A DNA stretch of 64,000 nt, from contig JAXCGZ010005728.1 in NCBI GenBank assembly GCA_037179515.1, positions 104,897 through 168,896 of the forward strand, in the 5' to 3' direction. Under the pieces are notes generated by a model. The model was given only the letters and a program-made list of their open reading frames with translations, made no database searches and was not told where the DNA came from. The translations under genes were made by a program, and so were the position numbers. This document shows, piece by piece, positions 22,348-33,832 of the stretch. This DNA is from Halocaridina rubra. Lineage: Eukaryota; Arthropoda; Malacostraca; Decapoda; Atyidae. Positions within the stretch are counted from its first letter, which is position 1. Every line of letters starts with the position of its first letter.

Positions 22348-24605
22348 TGTGACAGAGTGTTTCGCTCAAAGTCACCAGAGGCTGTTAGGTGCCTTATTAA
22401 TTAATTTAGCAACTTAACTGTCATTTTTCTAACTAAAAAAAAAAAATTCCCACTTCTTGACTTTTGCAGCTTATGACTATTTGCAATTTATATTTTAGCT
22501 TATAGCTAATTTTAAATATACCTTATTTACTCTTCTTGTACGTGTAGAGTATAGTCCCGATATAAAGGCTGCTCCTACTTTTCCACCTCTTCACTGAACT
22601 CACCAGATATGTTTTGTTTACAATTTTCTTATTATAAAAATTGTTCTTGCTGATAATTTTGTTATAAATTTGACCTTGCTATGTCATTTGCCTGTCTAGA
22701 TATATATCAGTAGCTTCTTTATAAAGTACTTAAATTCCATCTCCTACGAGCAAAGAATGTTCTAGAGATTGTTTACCAGTAACCTAACTTTCCATTATTA
22801 TTCTCGTTTTATTTTATTTGCTTCCACTTGTTTCACCTAAAATACTGTCACTCCCTTGCATCTCTGCTATAATTACCTGCCAGGAACCACCACTAAATTA
22901 GTCCTTAAATTATATCAGAGCCAGTTACTGCTCTAGAAATATATCCTGCAGATGACGTCACCAAGAGGGACAATGAAGCGTCCTCAAGCAAATTGTTTTT
23001 TCGAGAATTATTTACATTCATTACTGGCTAAATCTTACGATTTTTTTCTCGGATTCTATTCCCATACAAACAAAATTTTGTAGATTACCTAACTGGAATC
23101 TCACTTGCCAAAGTTAATTCCTTAACATGGAAATTACAGCTGATAAACATTGCTAAGAAGTTTCTTTTCATTGAATGTGATAAACGAAAATCTCATCCTC
23201 TGAAGATTGGTTATGAGCCCGTAAAAATCTATCCCTTTTCCTAATAAATTCTAATTTCATTTCACCTCTTTCTATCATCGTAAATAAAGTGTTTTACGTC
23301 AAAAACTCGTCAATAAAACTATTTGCTGTATAAATTGCAAATAATTAATCATTTAGCTAAAGTGTTTTATGCTATAAACTGCAAATAATTAAAAGGTAAT
23401 TTTACCCTGTTGGCTTTGCAAATATTTCCTGTTAACCACAATTTAATGAATGCATACTGTATTTATCTTGCTAATTCTTCATATGTTGGGATAAAGTGTT
23501 TTGAGTTATAAGTTGCAAATACTTCAAAAGGTGGTTTTGCATCTTTTTTTTTTTGCAAACAGTTCTTGATAACCAAAAGTGAATGAGTACTGTATTTATC
23601 TCGAAGATTGTACCTTTATCCTAAATAGAGTGTTTTACCATATTAATTGCAAATCAGTAATAAACATTGCAACTTTTGTGGTTGCCCACAATTTAAGGAA
23701 TACATACAGTACTGTATTTGTCTTGCTTATTCTTCATTTATTGTGAATAAATTGTTTTCCTTTAATACCAGTAAAGAATTAATGGTTTTGTATGCTATTA
23801 TGGTAGCATAATTATTTCTGGTTAGCTGTGACTAACCAATATATTTTCATCCAGTAGAATAATATTGGAAACTCATTATATGTGTGTTCATGCTTTCAGT
23901 TTCCCATTATTAACAGTGTGTTGTTTCTGTTTCTGCAATTGCAGTGTCCTGTATTCTACTCTGCCTGTGTGACAGAGGTAATCATCGAGTTAAGGCCAAA
24001 GTCTTGGCATACGTCCGTGGTGCCGGGAAACGAAATCGTGCTCACCACCTCCAGGATTCGAGGCAGCATTTCATAAAATCTAATTTGAAAAATTTAATTA
24101 AATTCTCTTAATGTCATTGCATTTCCAAAATTAAAAGAAAGTTGAATTCTGAGTTTCATTTAACCGAGTCCAGGTAAAACAGATGGGGTGTTCAAGTACA
24201 AATATCTGTCCTGTCTGTTTGTGAGCTCTTAACCGAGTTCAGTACTTTGAGTCCCCTTAGTAAAACAGAATCTTAACAAACACTCTACCATCCCAACCCC
24301 CAACAGTCTTGGCATATGTCCGTGGTGCCGGGAAACGAAATCATGCTCACCACCTCCGGGATTCGAGGCAGCATTTCATAAAATTTATTTTGAAGAATTT
24401 AATTCAATTCTTTTAATGTCATTGCATTTCCAAAATTAAAAGAAAGTTGAATTCTGAGTTTCATTTAACCGAGTCCTGGTATATCGTGTGGGGTGTTCAA
24501 GTGCAAATATCTGTCCTGTCTGTTTGTGAGCTCTTAACCTAGCACAGTACTTTGAGTCCCCTTAGTAAAACAGAATCTTAACAACATTCTACCATTCCCT
24601 CAACA
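22348..24605 (+). mobile_element. Solo LTR of family B, with duplicated end
   Basis: A plus-strand family B LTR (TGTGACAG...CAACA) is flanked by ATTCT at 22343-22347 and 24606-24610, a clean 5-bp duplication. It sits within the B4 3' untranslated region, which reads through contiguously in B1. No internal region is present, so it formed by LTR-LTR recombination. Its last 300 bp are tandemly duplicated (24001-24305 and 24306-24605, both ending CAACA). Without that the LTR would be about 1.96 kb, equal to the B3 LTR. An internal array of 130-145 bp units lies at about 23.29-23.78 kb. Confidence 0.85.
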
Positions 24606-24610
24606 ATTCT

Positions 24611-24840
24611 TCCTTTTCTTCCATAAGGAATAACATTTATATACATGTTCCACAAGAGTGCATAAACACACTATGCCAAAGAAAAAGCTAAGTAAAACCC
24701 ATTTTAAAAGAACATAAGCAAGCTGAAATTCGTATGTAAGTAAAATAAAATTAACAAAGTACAGTATTAAAGATATAAAGATAAACATAAGAATAAACAA
24801 TATAGCGTGGAAGTAGTCTTTACAGAGAAATTAAGCTGAG
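24611..24840 (-). other. B4 3' untranslated region, proximal part
   Basis: This aligns to 12.45-12.69 kb of B1 (AAGGAATAACA, GTGCATAAACACACTATG, ACAGTATTAAAGA) and leads directly into the RNase H end of B4. Confidence 0.7.
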
Positions 24841-25656
24841 GCTAACCACACAAGCTTCCTCATTTGAGTGTGGTGACCTTCTACTTAGTGGGTCAGCGAG
24901 GTCATTGTCCTTTCCATTGACATGTTGGGCAATGAATTTGAAAAGGTTCAGGTAAAGTGCCCACCTTTTCAGCCGAGGGTTCAGTTTGTCTGCCATCTGT
25001 AAATATAGGTGAGGACAATGGTCTGTTCTCAGTGTAAAATTTCTTTATGGCCCAGTATACGCTCAGAGCTTCCTTCTCCATGGTGTAGTAATTCCGCTCT
25101 GCAAGTTGAAGCCTGCAGACTGCATAATGCACTGGAGCTTCTTCTGCTTTGTTGTCCAACTGGGCTTGGAAAAGCATGGCCCCAAGGATTTCGTCTCAGG
25201 TTTGCAAGATAGTGGGAAAATCTGGGTTTACCAGCTGTAGTACTGGCTCACCTGACAATGCTACTTGGAGCTTAAAAAATGCTCTCTTTGCCTCGTCTGT
25301 CCATGGGACAGGGGAGAACTTACCTCGTTTTGAGGAGGTCATTTGCTGCGGAGGGGAAGCAATAGCATTAAAAGGTGGAATGAACCATCGGTAGTAGACG
25401 ACACTACCTAGGAATGATCTCAATTGGGTGACAGTGGTAGGTTTCTCCATATCCTTAATAGCTGGCACCTTGTCTTGTAAATGGGACATAACTCCTTCTC
25501 CGACCAAGGGGCAGAGATACTGCAATTGTGTGAAACCAATCTCGCATTTGGAAGGCTTTAAATGGAGTCCATACTTTTTCAAACGGGCGAGAACTCGGCA
25601 AAAAGTAGCAAGGTGCGATGACCAATCCTTAGAATGCAGTAGGATGCCATCTATAA
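24841..25656 (-). pseudogene. pol: B4 pol, RT C-terminal half and RNase H
   Basis: From 25656 downward this begins at the catalytic box (FIDGILLHSKDW, where the family has FIDDIL, so the second Asp is Gly). It continues LARLKKYGLHLKPSKCEIGF, LRSFLGSVVYYRWFIPPF and an RNase H remnant (MLFQAQLDNKAEEAPVHYAV, MEKEALSVYWAIKKF). Unlike B1 and B2, the codon after HSKD is TGG. The upstream RT part lies 35 kb away at 60896-61093, because LINE D and its passengers inserted exactly at the catalytic box. Confidence 0.85.
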
Positions 25657-25707
25657 CAAACAAACAAACAGATATTTATTTCTATTTTGTAATGAAAGCT
25701 CTTTCAC

Positions 25708-25712
25708 AAAAC
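25708..25712. repeat. Target-site duplication of element C, left copy (AAAAC)
   Basis: Identical to 49164-49168, immediately outside the two LTRs of element C. Confidence 0.85.
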
Positions 25713-26100
25713 TGTTATATATGTATATATTTATATAATTACTTTGTATTTTTATATAATTATTTTGTATTTTTATGTTCCTTTCGTATAAGTCACTCGA
25801 GAGAATATTTACATTTGTAGAGGTAGATGTTTTCCAATGTATTAAGAATTTATAGATATTACTTAGCGTTACTATGTCACAAAGCGCCACTCTTCAGAAG
25901 CCCACCAATAAACAATTTAGTTCTTTACTTCATCTCATTTAAATTGTATAGAAATAGGATAATAGTTAATCGCCGACAAGAATGGATTACCATATACTTA
26001 TATAGAAAGCAGGGAATAAGCAGAAACAGTACAAATGCATTTTGTAACTCTACCCACAGGTAAGAGAAAATATTTATATTCGGCACATTGAAACACAACA
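25713..26100 (+). repeat. Element C 5' LTR
   Basis: Starts TGTTATATATGTATAT and ends AAACACAACA. It contains a tandem pair of ATATAATTA-TTTGTATTTTT units near 25733-25775 that recurs in the 3' LTR. Confidence 0.9.
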
Positions 26101-26242
26101 AAGTAGAGACGAGAAATGACGACATAAGCAGTAAGCAGATAGAGAATTTGGCTTTCATAACAATGCCAGAGAGTACTATATAGCCGCTATTTTCGCTATT
26201 GCTGACGTCGGGCCAGTTGATAGGCGATGACTCCAATACAAT

Positions 26243-26933
26243 ATGCCACTAGATATACCACCATCAGCATCAAGTATGGTAAATACTGAGCCAACAAACC
26301 TCGGACTATGATGGAAGAAGTGGAAAAAGAGCTTCCATTACTACCTGGAAGCCACAGCTGTTACAAACGCCAAGCAAAAATGTGCACTGTTGCTATATAT
26401 AGCAGGTACTGAATTCCAAGAAATTCTTGAGACCTTATCTGGTCCAACAGCTACTCTGGAGGAGTGCTTAGCTGCACTTGGTACTTATCTCACTCCACAT
26501 GTTAATGTCAGGTATGAACGGTTTTGTTTTCGACAGTTAGGGCAAGAAGATAAGGAGAGTACAGATGCTTATGTTACTAGGTTGAAGAAACTAGCCAGTA
26601 CTTGTGACTTTGATAATTACTGTACAAATGATGCTATTGTCGATCAGGTAATTGAGAAGTGCTCACCTCCAAAGCTTAGGAGGAAACTCTTAGAGGGCTA
26701 GAATCTCACTCTAAACAGTCTGCTAAAAATAGCTAGAGCAATGGAAGTAGCTGATAGTCAGGCTAATATAATCGAAAATTAGACTAATGACAAAAATGAG
26801 TTTGCTACTAAAGAAATAGGTGCTGTTAGTATATATAATAAGAATTTTAACTCTAAGTGGAGTAATGAACAAGGACAGAAGAATTTTAGACCAAAAGCTA
26901 ACATAGGTAGGTCTGATAGTAGACAGAGACAGC
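26243..26933 (+). pseudogene. gag: Element C gag, first part
   Basis: The start ATG is probably at 26243, followed by one TGA near 26310. The capsid-like region reads WKKWKKSFHYYLEATAVTN, LLYIAGTEFQEILETLSG, LGTYLTPHVNVRYERFCFR and VTRLKKLASTCDFDNYC, then IVDQVIEKCSPPKLRRKLLE. This is a typical gypsy gag run of about 150 residues. A stop lies at 26699 and another near 26780. The frame then enters the target duplication of the inserted LINE at 26922-26933. The nucleic-acid-binding end resumes at 33639. Confidence 0.85.
26922..26933. repeat. Target-site duplication of I-type LINE copy 1, left copy
   Basis: GACAGAGACAGC, identical to 33627-33638. A 12-bp duplication fits target-primed reverse transcription. 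Confidence 0.9.
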
Positions 26934-27244
26934 TTTTTTTTTTTTCTTGGATGTTCACCCTTGAGGGTAAGCGGACCTTCCCTTGTGGCCCGCAGGTGGG
27001 GTGAGATTTTTTGGAGTGTATGTGGTATTCGCTCTTGCGGGTGAATGGACTTTCCTGTTGGTGAGGAGGTGGGGTGAAATCTTGTTATTGTTGGTGATCG
27101 GACTTTCCTAATTGGCCCGCAGGTGAGGTTGTGCAAAACTGTAAAGATAACGGAGAGCATAAGTATTCAGTTGTGAATTGTTAGTTTACATCAAACAATT
27201 TAAATGAATTCCTGTTTTGGGGGTGAGAGAGAGTTATTGCATGG

Positions 27245-30200
27245 TTATCTTGGTGGAGGGTATTGTCTGATAATATTTAGTAGACTGTTCATGTAGTTAT
27301 TTGTTGCTAGTCTGATGATGGAGCCAGCAACATGAAGGGCATTTGGGTCTTCGCTAGATGTTGCGGGGGCACCAGTATTCCGTCGAATTTCTGAAAAAGA
27401 ATCACATTCCAGGATGTAATGTAGCAGTGGATGTGGTGAGGCTACCTGGCAAAAGGTGCATTCCCTGATGATATCCTCCACTATTTGCCAGGTGCACTTG
27501 TATCTGAGTCTCAGACGGTAGACATTGACCTCAGTGCTTCGTCAGAGGCTCTTAGGCAGGGTGATACGCTGAAAATCAGTGGTGGCTTTGTACCACCAGG
27601 TGGAGGGGGAGCCAATATCTGTGCACAGGTTGTGTTTAGTTATTAAGGTGTTAAGGAGTGACTTGGTGGCTTGATTTTTTATCTGTTGCATCCCAGGAGA
27701 CAGAGATATCTGGATTTCTGCTCTGAGAGTGGCTTGTTTGGCAGCTTGATCGGCTTCCTCATTTCCCTTGATGCCGACGTGGCTGGGAATCCAGGCAAGG
27801 GTGATGGCATTTCCAAGGCTGGTTGTCCTGTGGTAGTGGCTGAGGATGGTGGTGATGATGCGTACATTGTCTCTGAGGAGTGGCTTCTTGATGGCCTGTA
27901 AGGCTCCTTTAGAGTCAGAGAGCATTAGGGCATGGTCAGCTCCTTGCTGGATGAAGAAGTCGAGGGCGTTGGCTATGGCAACAAGCTCAGTCTGGAGCGA
28001 TGAGCAGGAGTTTGACAGTCTCCAGGATAGGACGTGATTTCCAGTGGTGAAGGCGGCGGCTGAGGCTCCAGTTTCTTGATTTACTGAACCGTCAGTGTAG
28101 TAGACTTGAGAGTTTGGCCTGCTCCAGCTCTGAATTTTGTCCTTGTATATGTTTTTAAGGACAAGCAGGTTTACCAAGCTTTTGGGGTTGTCAGCGAGCT
28201 CGATCTTTATGTCGAGTGGTTGGTCATTCCATGGGGGTGGGCATCTGTATTCAGGAAGAGGTGTGTCTTGTATCTTGGCTAGGATGCTTTCCCTGACTGG
28301 CAGTGCTTGCAGGCTAGCGCAGGCCTTGGCTGCCGAGGTTCTAGGATGGTGGTTGGGGTGGCGATTGAGGGCTAGATGGAGATTTGAGCCAGCTAGGCAT
28401 TTATGTTGGGCAGTGGTGGTATTGGCCACAAAGAGGGTCAGTCTTTGCTGAGCTTTGAGTTTGAATGGAATAAGTCCCGATTCCATCTGGATGTTTTCTC
28501 TCTTGGACCACATGGGGCTCCTAGCATGGTACGTGTGGTGTTGTTTTGAATTACTTCTATCTTGTCCCACTGTTGGTCTGTTAGTAACCAGAGTGTGGGA
28601 CAAGCATAGTCTATGAGGCTGCGTATGGCTTGTACATAGAAGGTTCTGAGGACATTAAATGATGCACCATCGTAGAGGCCCGACATCCGACGAAGGACCG
28701 CTTGTCGCTGGCTGCATCTGTCGCGCAAGTGTTGAATTTCTGGTCCAAAGGTTAGTCTTTGGTCGATGATTACACTCAGGTATTGGTGTTTGGTAACCCA
28801 GTCTACAGGCTCATTACCTATGACCAGATTAGTGTCTGGTCTCCACTGGTGGATGGGAAGGGCCTTGGTTTTGCGGGCATTGACTTTATCTGAAAGGGAG
28901 ATGGAGGCTTGGTGAATCTTGGTGAGGCAGCACTGTGTCTTGTTAGAGCTTCTGTCTCCTATTGTGACAAGGGCAAAGTCATCCGCATAGTTGAAGAGTT
29001 TGGCTCCATTTGGTAGTGCGATGTCCATGAGTTTTTCCATGAGACAATTAAAGAGGAAGGGGCTAAGGATTCCACCTTGGGGGGTCCCATTATCGTGGTT
29101 TTTGTAGGTGGAGTAGTGCCCATCTACTTTGACTCGTGCACTATGGTTTTGTAGACTCTGCTTGATCCATGAGAGAAAGTTACCTTTGATCTGCTTTGAT
29201 ACGAGAGCTGAGAGTATTGCCGGCACATTGGCTAGTTCAAAGGCCTTCTCTAGGTCTAGAAAAACAATGTAACCACGGCAGTTGTTGATAAATGATAGCA
29301 TGGAGGCTATACATTCTGAGGTGCCTAATCCAGGCTGATAGGCAAACATGTATTCTGGGAAGGGTGGGAATTTCCAGCGAACTCTGTTAAGTACCATCTT
29401 TTCTGCCGTCTTGCTCAGGCAGCTTAGGAGGGAGATGGGGCGAGGGTTGTCAGGGTCCTGTGGTTTTGGGATGGGCTGAATGTCAGCTCTGTTCCATGAG
29501 GCTGGACTGATTCTTCGTGTGTATGTCGAATTGATCAGAGAGAGTAGAGCAAGCTCCCCTTGGGGCCCCATATTTTGAATCATTGTGTATGTGATTCTAT
29601 CGGCACATGGGGCTGTGTTCTTAGAGCTTTTGTTTACTCTTAGTAGCTCAGTCAGAGAGAATGGAGCATCTGTTTCGTCTTCAGTGTTGATGGCCTCTTC
29701 TATTACTTCCCCTCTTGCAGTGGTGAGGTCCCGAAGAGTTGTTCTGGTGGTGATGGGGAGCTGGTTGGAGCTTTCTCTATCCGCGAATTTGATGGCGAGT
29801 TCTTCTGCTGCCCTGCTAGGATCCCTGTGGGGGGTGATTTTAGGAGGTTTTCCTTTAGCAAAGGAGTTAATGCTCCTCCACATCTGGCCCACAGAGGTGT
29901 GAGCATCTTGTGTGGAACACCACTCTAGCCATTTTTTCCTCTTGATGTTGCGAGTCTCTTCATGGACATGTTCTTTGACTGCCTGGAGAGTGTGGTAGGA
30001 GTCTTCAGTGCGACGTTTCCTTTGCATTTTCCGAATGACGTTGAGCCGGTGATTGAGTTCTTTAACTCTGTCACAGTAGTACCATCTGTCCCGATGAGCG
30101 GTGTGTTGTGGTTTACAGAGGGGGATGGAGGAGTTTGCTGCAGCTTGCAGGGCATTGACTAGCTAGGCCTCTGCTTGGTCGATGTCTTCAGATGGTACGT

Positions 30201-30945
30201 AGGCTGAAAACCAATTGCTGAGGTGCTCCTGGAATCGGCCCCAGTCGGCCTTCTTGAAATTCCATCGAGGGGGAGGAGCAGGGATTTGGAAGATTTCAGG
30301 AATTGGCAGCGTGAGATGGATCCCATAGTGGTCGCTTGTGACCAAGGGATGAACTCTCCATGTGGCGTCCTGCTTTAGGGAATTGGAGACAAAGGTGAGG
30401 TCCAGTATTCCACCTCTGTCATGTGTTAGCTCATGATCGTTGAGCAGGGAGACATCTTCTTGGTCATCCAGCATGCTCATGATGTGTCTGCCTGCAGCAA
30501 AGGGGCGCTCATACCTGAATCTTGGATGGTGCGCGTTGAAGTCGCCTTCTATTACCAAGTTACTATGACTGGCTAGCCCGAAGAGGGTAGTCAGGTCTAA
30601 GCCACCATCCCATGGTCTATAAATGTTGTACAGATCTATGCAGCTGCCCTGAAGTTGGATTTTAACAGCGAGGACGTGGACATTTTTGCCGCAGTAGACC
30701 GGTCAGGTTATTTTCTTGGCAAATAGGTTTTTCTTGATGAAGGTGGCGCTGCCTCTGTTCTCCCCTGGAGACCAATGCTAGTAGAATCCTTTGTATCCTG
30801 AGATTTTTGGAGTGTATTGCTCTGTGCACAGGGTTTCTTGAACCATGATGACATCAATGTTGTCAGTCTTCGCTATGCCTTCAAGATGTTGTACCTTGTG
30901 TCTGAGACCCTGGGCGTTCCAGTGTAGGATCCCGAGATTAGACAT
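27245..30945 (-). pseudogene. LINE-I-1 ORF2: endonuclease, RT, RNase H
   Basis: The start ATG at 30945 overlaps the ORF1 stop by 8 nt (ATGTCTAA). Endonuclease: LHWNAQGLRH, MVQETLCTEQ, EGDFNAHHPRFR, TSDHYGIHL. RT: NRADIQPIPKPQDPDN, VFLDLEKAFE, GTPQGGILSPFLFN, FNYADDFALV. RNase H: YYTDGSVNQETGAS, QTELVAIANALD, LSDSKGALQAI, HVGIKGNEEADQAAK, so all four acidic positions are present. The end holds CTFCQVASPHPLLHYILEC. Breaks are stops in the endonuclease near 30780 and 30715, a stop near 30163, a frameshift near 28520 and a stop near 27540. The enzyme would nick the target and copy the RNA in place. Confidence 0.9.
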
Positions 30946-32443
30946 CTTGATGATTTAAGGAGGTGGAGGTGGTAGGAGTGGTGGGTTGTTGAGGCTGGTG
31001 GTGGGTTCTGGAGACGAGGGCATTGGCGACAACGGAGTGGGCTACTTTGACGACTTGATTGTAGGCATCTTGAGTGGTGGCTCTGGTATAGAGGAGTCGG
31101 ACGGCTGCCTGTACGGCTTGAATGAGAAGGTTGGTGAGCTTGTTTACTGTGAAGAGGGTTTGCTGTTTGGAAGAGGAGGCAGAGGAAGGTGTCTGGATAG
31201 GCTGTTTAGGTGTGGGGGTATGGGATCTTAGTCTAGGCTCCCGGGACCTAGTGTGATGAGTGGGTGTGTGTGTGGTCTGAGTGTTCTGAGTGTTGCGTGT
31301 GACTGCATTGTGTGTTTGAGTGTTGCATGGGGTGGAGGTGTTGGTGTGAGTGTTGCGTATGGGGATGGTAGGAGTGTGAGTGTTGTTTGGGGGGATGGTT
31401 GGAGTGTGAGTGTTGTGTGATGGGGTGGATGGAGTTGGTGTAGGGGTGGAAGCTGTAGGAGGTGTGATCTGTGTGTTGGGAGCTGGGTTGGTGTTGTGTG
31501 GTGGGTTTTGGGTGGGGAGGTTAGGTATGAGTGGGGCAGGAGGGGGCATTTGCCAAGGAATGGGGGTGGGGGGAGGAGCTAGGGTGAAGTTTGGGGTGGT
31601 GTGATTGGTGACAGGGGCAGAGGGAGGGGCTCTTTGAGGAATCCTCTTCAGCTTTTCTGGGCAGTGGTTGTTCCATGCGTGATGGTTCCCTTTGCAGTTT
31701 GGGCACTTGGCAGCTGTTGCTTCTTTGGCCTTGAATTTATTAAGGCAGTGGTCGGTGGAATGTTTCCCACTGCAGATTCCACATCTCTCTGGGAAATGGC
31801 AAGTATTTCTGTGGTGCCCAAATCTTTGACACTGGAAACATCTCAGCGGTTCTGGGATGTAGTCTCTTATGTTGAACTTGCCCCAGATGCCAAGGTTTAC
31901 TTGCGAAGGGGGTGGACCACAGATGTGGACCAGAACTTGCTTTGATGGGACGGTTTGGCTCTCTATTTTGGAGGAGCAACGTGAGGCAGCCATAATATAC
32001 GTTTGCTTGGTCAGCAGGTCAACTGACCAAGCAACAGGGAAGCCAATGACGATGTATTTTCTTATTTTTTGGGCAGGGTTCATCTCTATCAAGTGAGGTA
32101 AGTTTAGGCTGCCGATCTTCTCTGCGGCTTCTGCTGAGGCTGGGTGGATAATGAAGTCACCCTGTACATTAGGCTTTATTTTGCAGCCATGCTCGGTGAG
32201 TTGGTCTTCCAACTCTCTGATTAGGTCATATGCCTCTTTGGTGGACAGAGCCTCAACTTTGAACTTGGATATGGGCTCTCTATCAGTCTTTGGGGCTGGG
32301 GGGGAACTGGGGCAGCAGCACTCTCCTGGCTACTGCCAGAGGCCGTCCTTGGCCTCTTCTTTCCCACAACCGTCCACCCCTCTTGAGGGGGTCGAGTTCC
32401 ATCCCCCCTCTGGGGGGGAAGCAGGAGAAGCGGCTGAGGCCAT
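30938..32443 (-). pseudogene. LINE-I-1 ORF1: gag-like protein with three zinc knuckles
   Basis: The start is probably the ATG at 32443 (MASAASPAS), but the frame must shift near the C-run at about 32300 to join the 424-codon open stretch 32212-30938. That stretch has an N-terminal gag-like domain (LEDQL-type start, IIHPASAEAAEKIGSLNLPH, VLVHICGPPPSQVNLGIWGK). Three zinc knuckles follow near residues 125-190 (CFQCQRFGHHRNTC, CGICSGKHSTDHC, CPNCKGNHHAWNNHC). Then comes a long Pro/Thr/Asn-rich tract with repeats of the NTHTPTIPP type, and a conserved C-terminus ending HQDV. It should bind LINE RNA. Confidence 0.85.
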
Positions 32444-32469
32444 GACTAGCAACTAGTCATGGATATCAC

Positions 32470-33626
32470 AGATATCACTAGGTATATGCTACTTGGACTG
32501 TTTGTCAATTTTGATTAATGAAATATAGGGGCCATATGGCTGGATCACTTCACTTAATTGCAACACTACAACACTTAATCACTTAAACAGTCTTCTATCT
32601 TTCTTCCCAACTCTCGTGGGAGAGGGAAGTGAAAACAGAGATTTTGCTCAGGACACAATAATGTGTGTTCAATTAAACAAAAGAACACAAAAGCACAAAA
32701 AACAACAAAACAAGGCAATCTTTCTGTTTCTCTCTTTGGCTCTTGTGAGAGAGGAAGAAAAGAAAACAGATATACTTAGGTTATATTTCCTTGTGAAAAC
32801 TTCCCCCTCAGGTCAGGGATGGAGTGGAGGAGGCGAAGTTCACTTCACTGGTAGGAAGAGGCTTCAACTACCTATCACAAAAGATATAAAAATAATTAGA
32901 AGCCTGAACACTTTCTATTTCCCTTTTCTTCCCAACTCTTATAAAAGAAAGAGAAGAGCAGGCAAAATTACTTGGAGTATATCACACACACTGTCACTTG
33001 TTTTCACTAAAACATTATAATGTGTGTTCAATTAAACAAAAGAACACAAAAGCACAAAAAAACAACAAAACAAGGCAATCTTTCTGTTTCTCTCTTTGGC
33101 TCTCGTGAGAGAGGAAGAAAAGAAAACAGATATACTTAGTTTATATTTCCTTGTAGAAACTTCCACCTCAGACAGGTATGGAGTGGAGGAGGCGAAGTTC
33201 ACTTCATTGGTAGGAAGAGGCTTCAACTACCTATCACAATAGATATAAAAACAAATTAGAAACCTGAACACTTTCTATTTTCCTTTTCTTCCCGACTCTT
33301 ATAAAAGAGAGAGAAGAGCAGGCAAAATTATTTGGGGTATATCACACACACAGTCACTTGTTTTCACTAAAACAAAAAAAGGGAACACAAAACAAAATAA
33401 AAGCAGTCTTTGCTTCTTTTTCTGGCTCTCGTGAGAGAGGAGGAAAAAGAGGACAGAAATATTTATGCAGGTCCTATCACTACTGGAGCTGGAACCAGAC
33501 TGTTGTTGGGAGTTAATCTGCTGGGCGGAGTCGGCTTAAGCTGCTGGGTGGAGTCGGCTTCTGCTATTGGCTGGTGGCAGAGTGAGAGAGGAGAGGTCCA
33601 ACCGCTACTGGAGCTGGAACTGGACT
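32470..33626 (-). repeat. LINE-I-1 5' region with tandem promoter-like units
   Basis: A 359-bp unit is repeated: AATGTGTGTTCAATTAAAC begins at 32660 and again at 33019, with near-identical sequence across the whole unit. A partial third unit begins near 33373. The far 5' end also repeats a 30-bp start block (CCAGCTCCAGTAG-containing) at about 33480-33500 and 33600-33620. No ORF is credible. Tandem 5' units (monomers) in some other LINEs act as promoters; a promoter role here is inferred. Confidence 0.75.
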
Positions 33627-33638
33627 GACAGAGACAGC
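33627..33638. repeat. Target-site duplication of I-type LINE copy 1, right copy
   Basis: GACAGAGACAGC, identical to 26922-26933; element C gag resumes here. Confidence 0.9.
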
Positions 33639-33832
33639 AGTCTCAGAACACTCAGTACAAGAGGCAGAGAAAGCCTAATGGTAATAAAAGAGTACAAAAT
33701 TACGCTGGTGATTGTATTAGATGTGGTAGTAAAGGACACAGAAATTTTGAGCCGAACAAATGTCAAGCCAAAGACAAAGAGTGTAGTAAATGTAAGAAAA
33801 TAGGTCATTTTGCCAAAATGTGTAAATTATAG
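33639..33832 (+). pseudogene. gag: Element C gag, second part (zinc knuckles)
   Basis: This continues gag after the inserted LINE. Two Cys/His clusters are visible: CIRCGSKGHRNFEPNKC, with one expected Cys replaced, and an intact CSKCKKIGHFAKMC. The stop TAG at 33830-33832 overlaps the start of the pol frame, which differs from the gag frame. That suggests either frameshifted pol expression or an indel. Confidence 0.8.

Larger units (their letters stand above)
26934..33626 (-). mobile_element. I/Nimb-type LINE copy 1 (LINE-I-1), full length
   Basis: A 6.69-kb minus-strand LINE with a poly(A) tail (T-run 26934-26945), exact 12-bp TSDs and two overlapping ORFs. ORF1 has three zinc knuckles. 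ORF2 has endonuclease, RT, RNase H and a terminal CCHC-like motif. RNase H inside a LINE ORF2 marks the I superfamily. The 5' end carries tandem repeat units (about 32.6-33.6 kb). It interrupts element C gag. Stops in ORF2 make it inactive, but the structure is complete and agrees with copy 2 at 49720-56052. Confidence 0.9.

Noticed and set aside
23882..24076. Frame recurring at 62620 and elsewhere (VTEVIIELR-like)
   Set aside because: It is conserved only because it lies in the family B LTR; it is short, lies in repeated LTR DNA and is disrupted in B1.
27671..28451. Plus-strand frames opposite LINE-I-1 ORF2
   Set aside because: Antisense shadows of the RNase H and RT coding strand; the same shadows recur opposite copy 2.
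30986..31945. Gly-rich plus-strand frames
   Set aside because: Antisense of the Pro/Thr-rich tract and zinc knuckles of LINE-I-1 ORF1.
32616..33020. 134-codon plus-strand frame
   Set aside because: Lies in the tandem 5' units of LINE-I-1 on the non-element strand; no homology to any domain I know.
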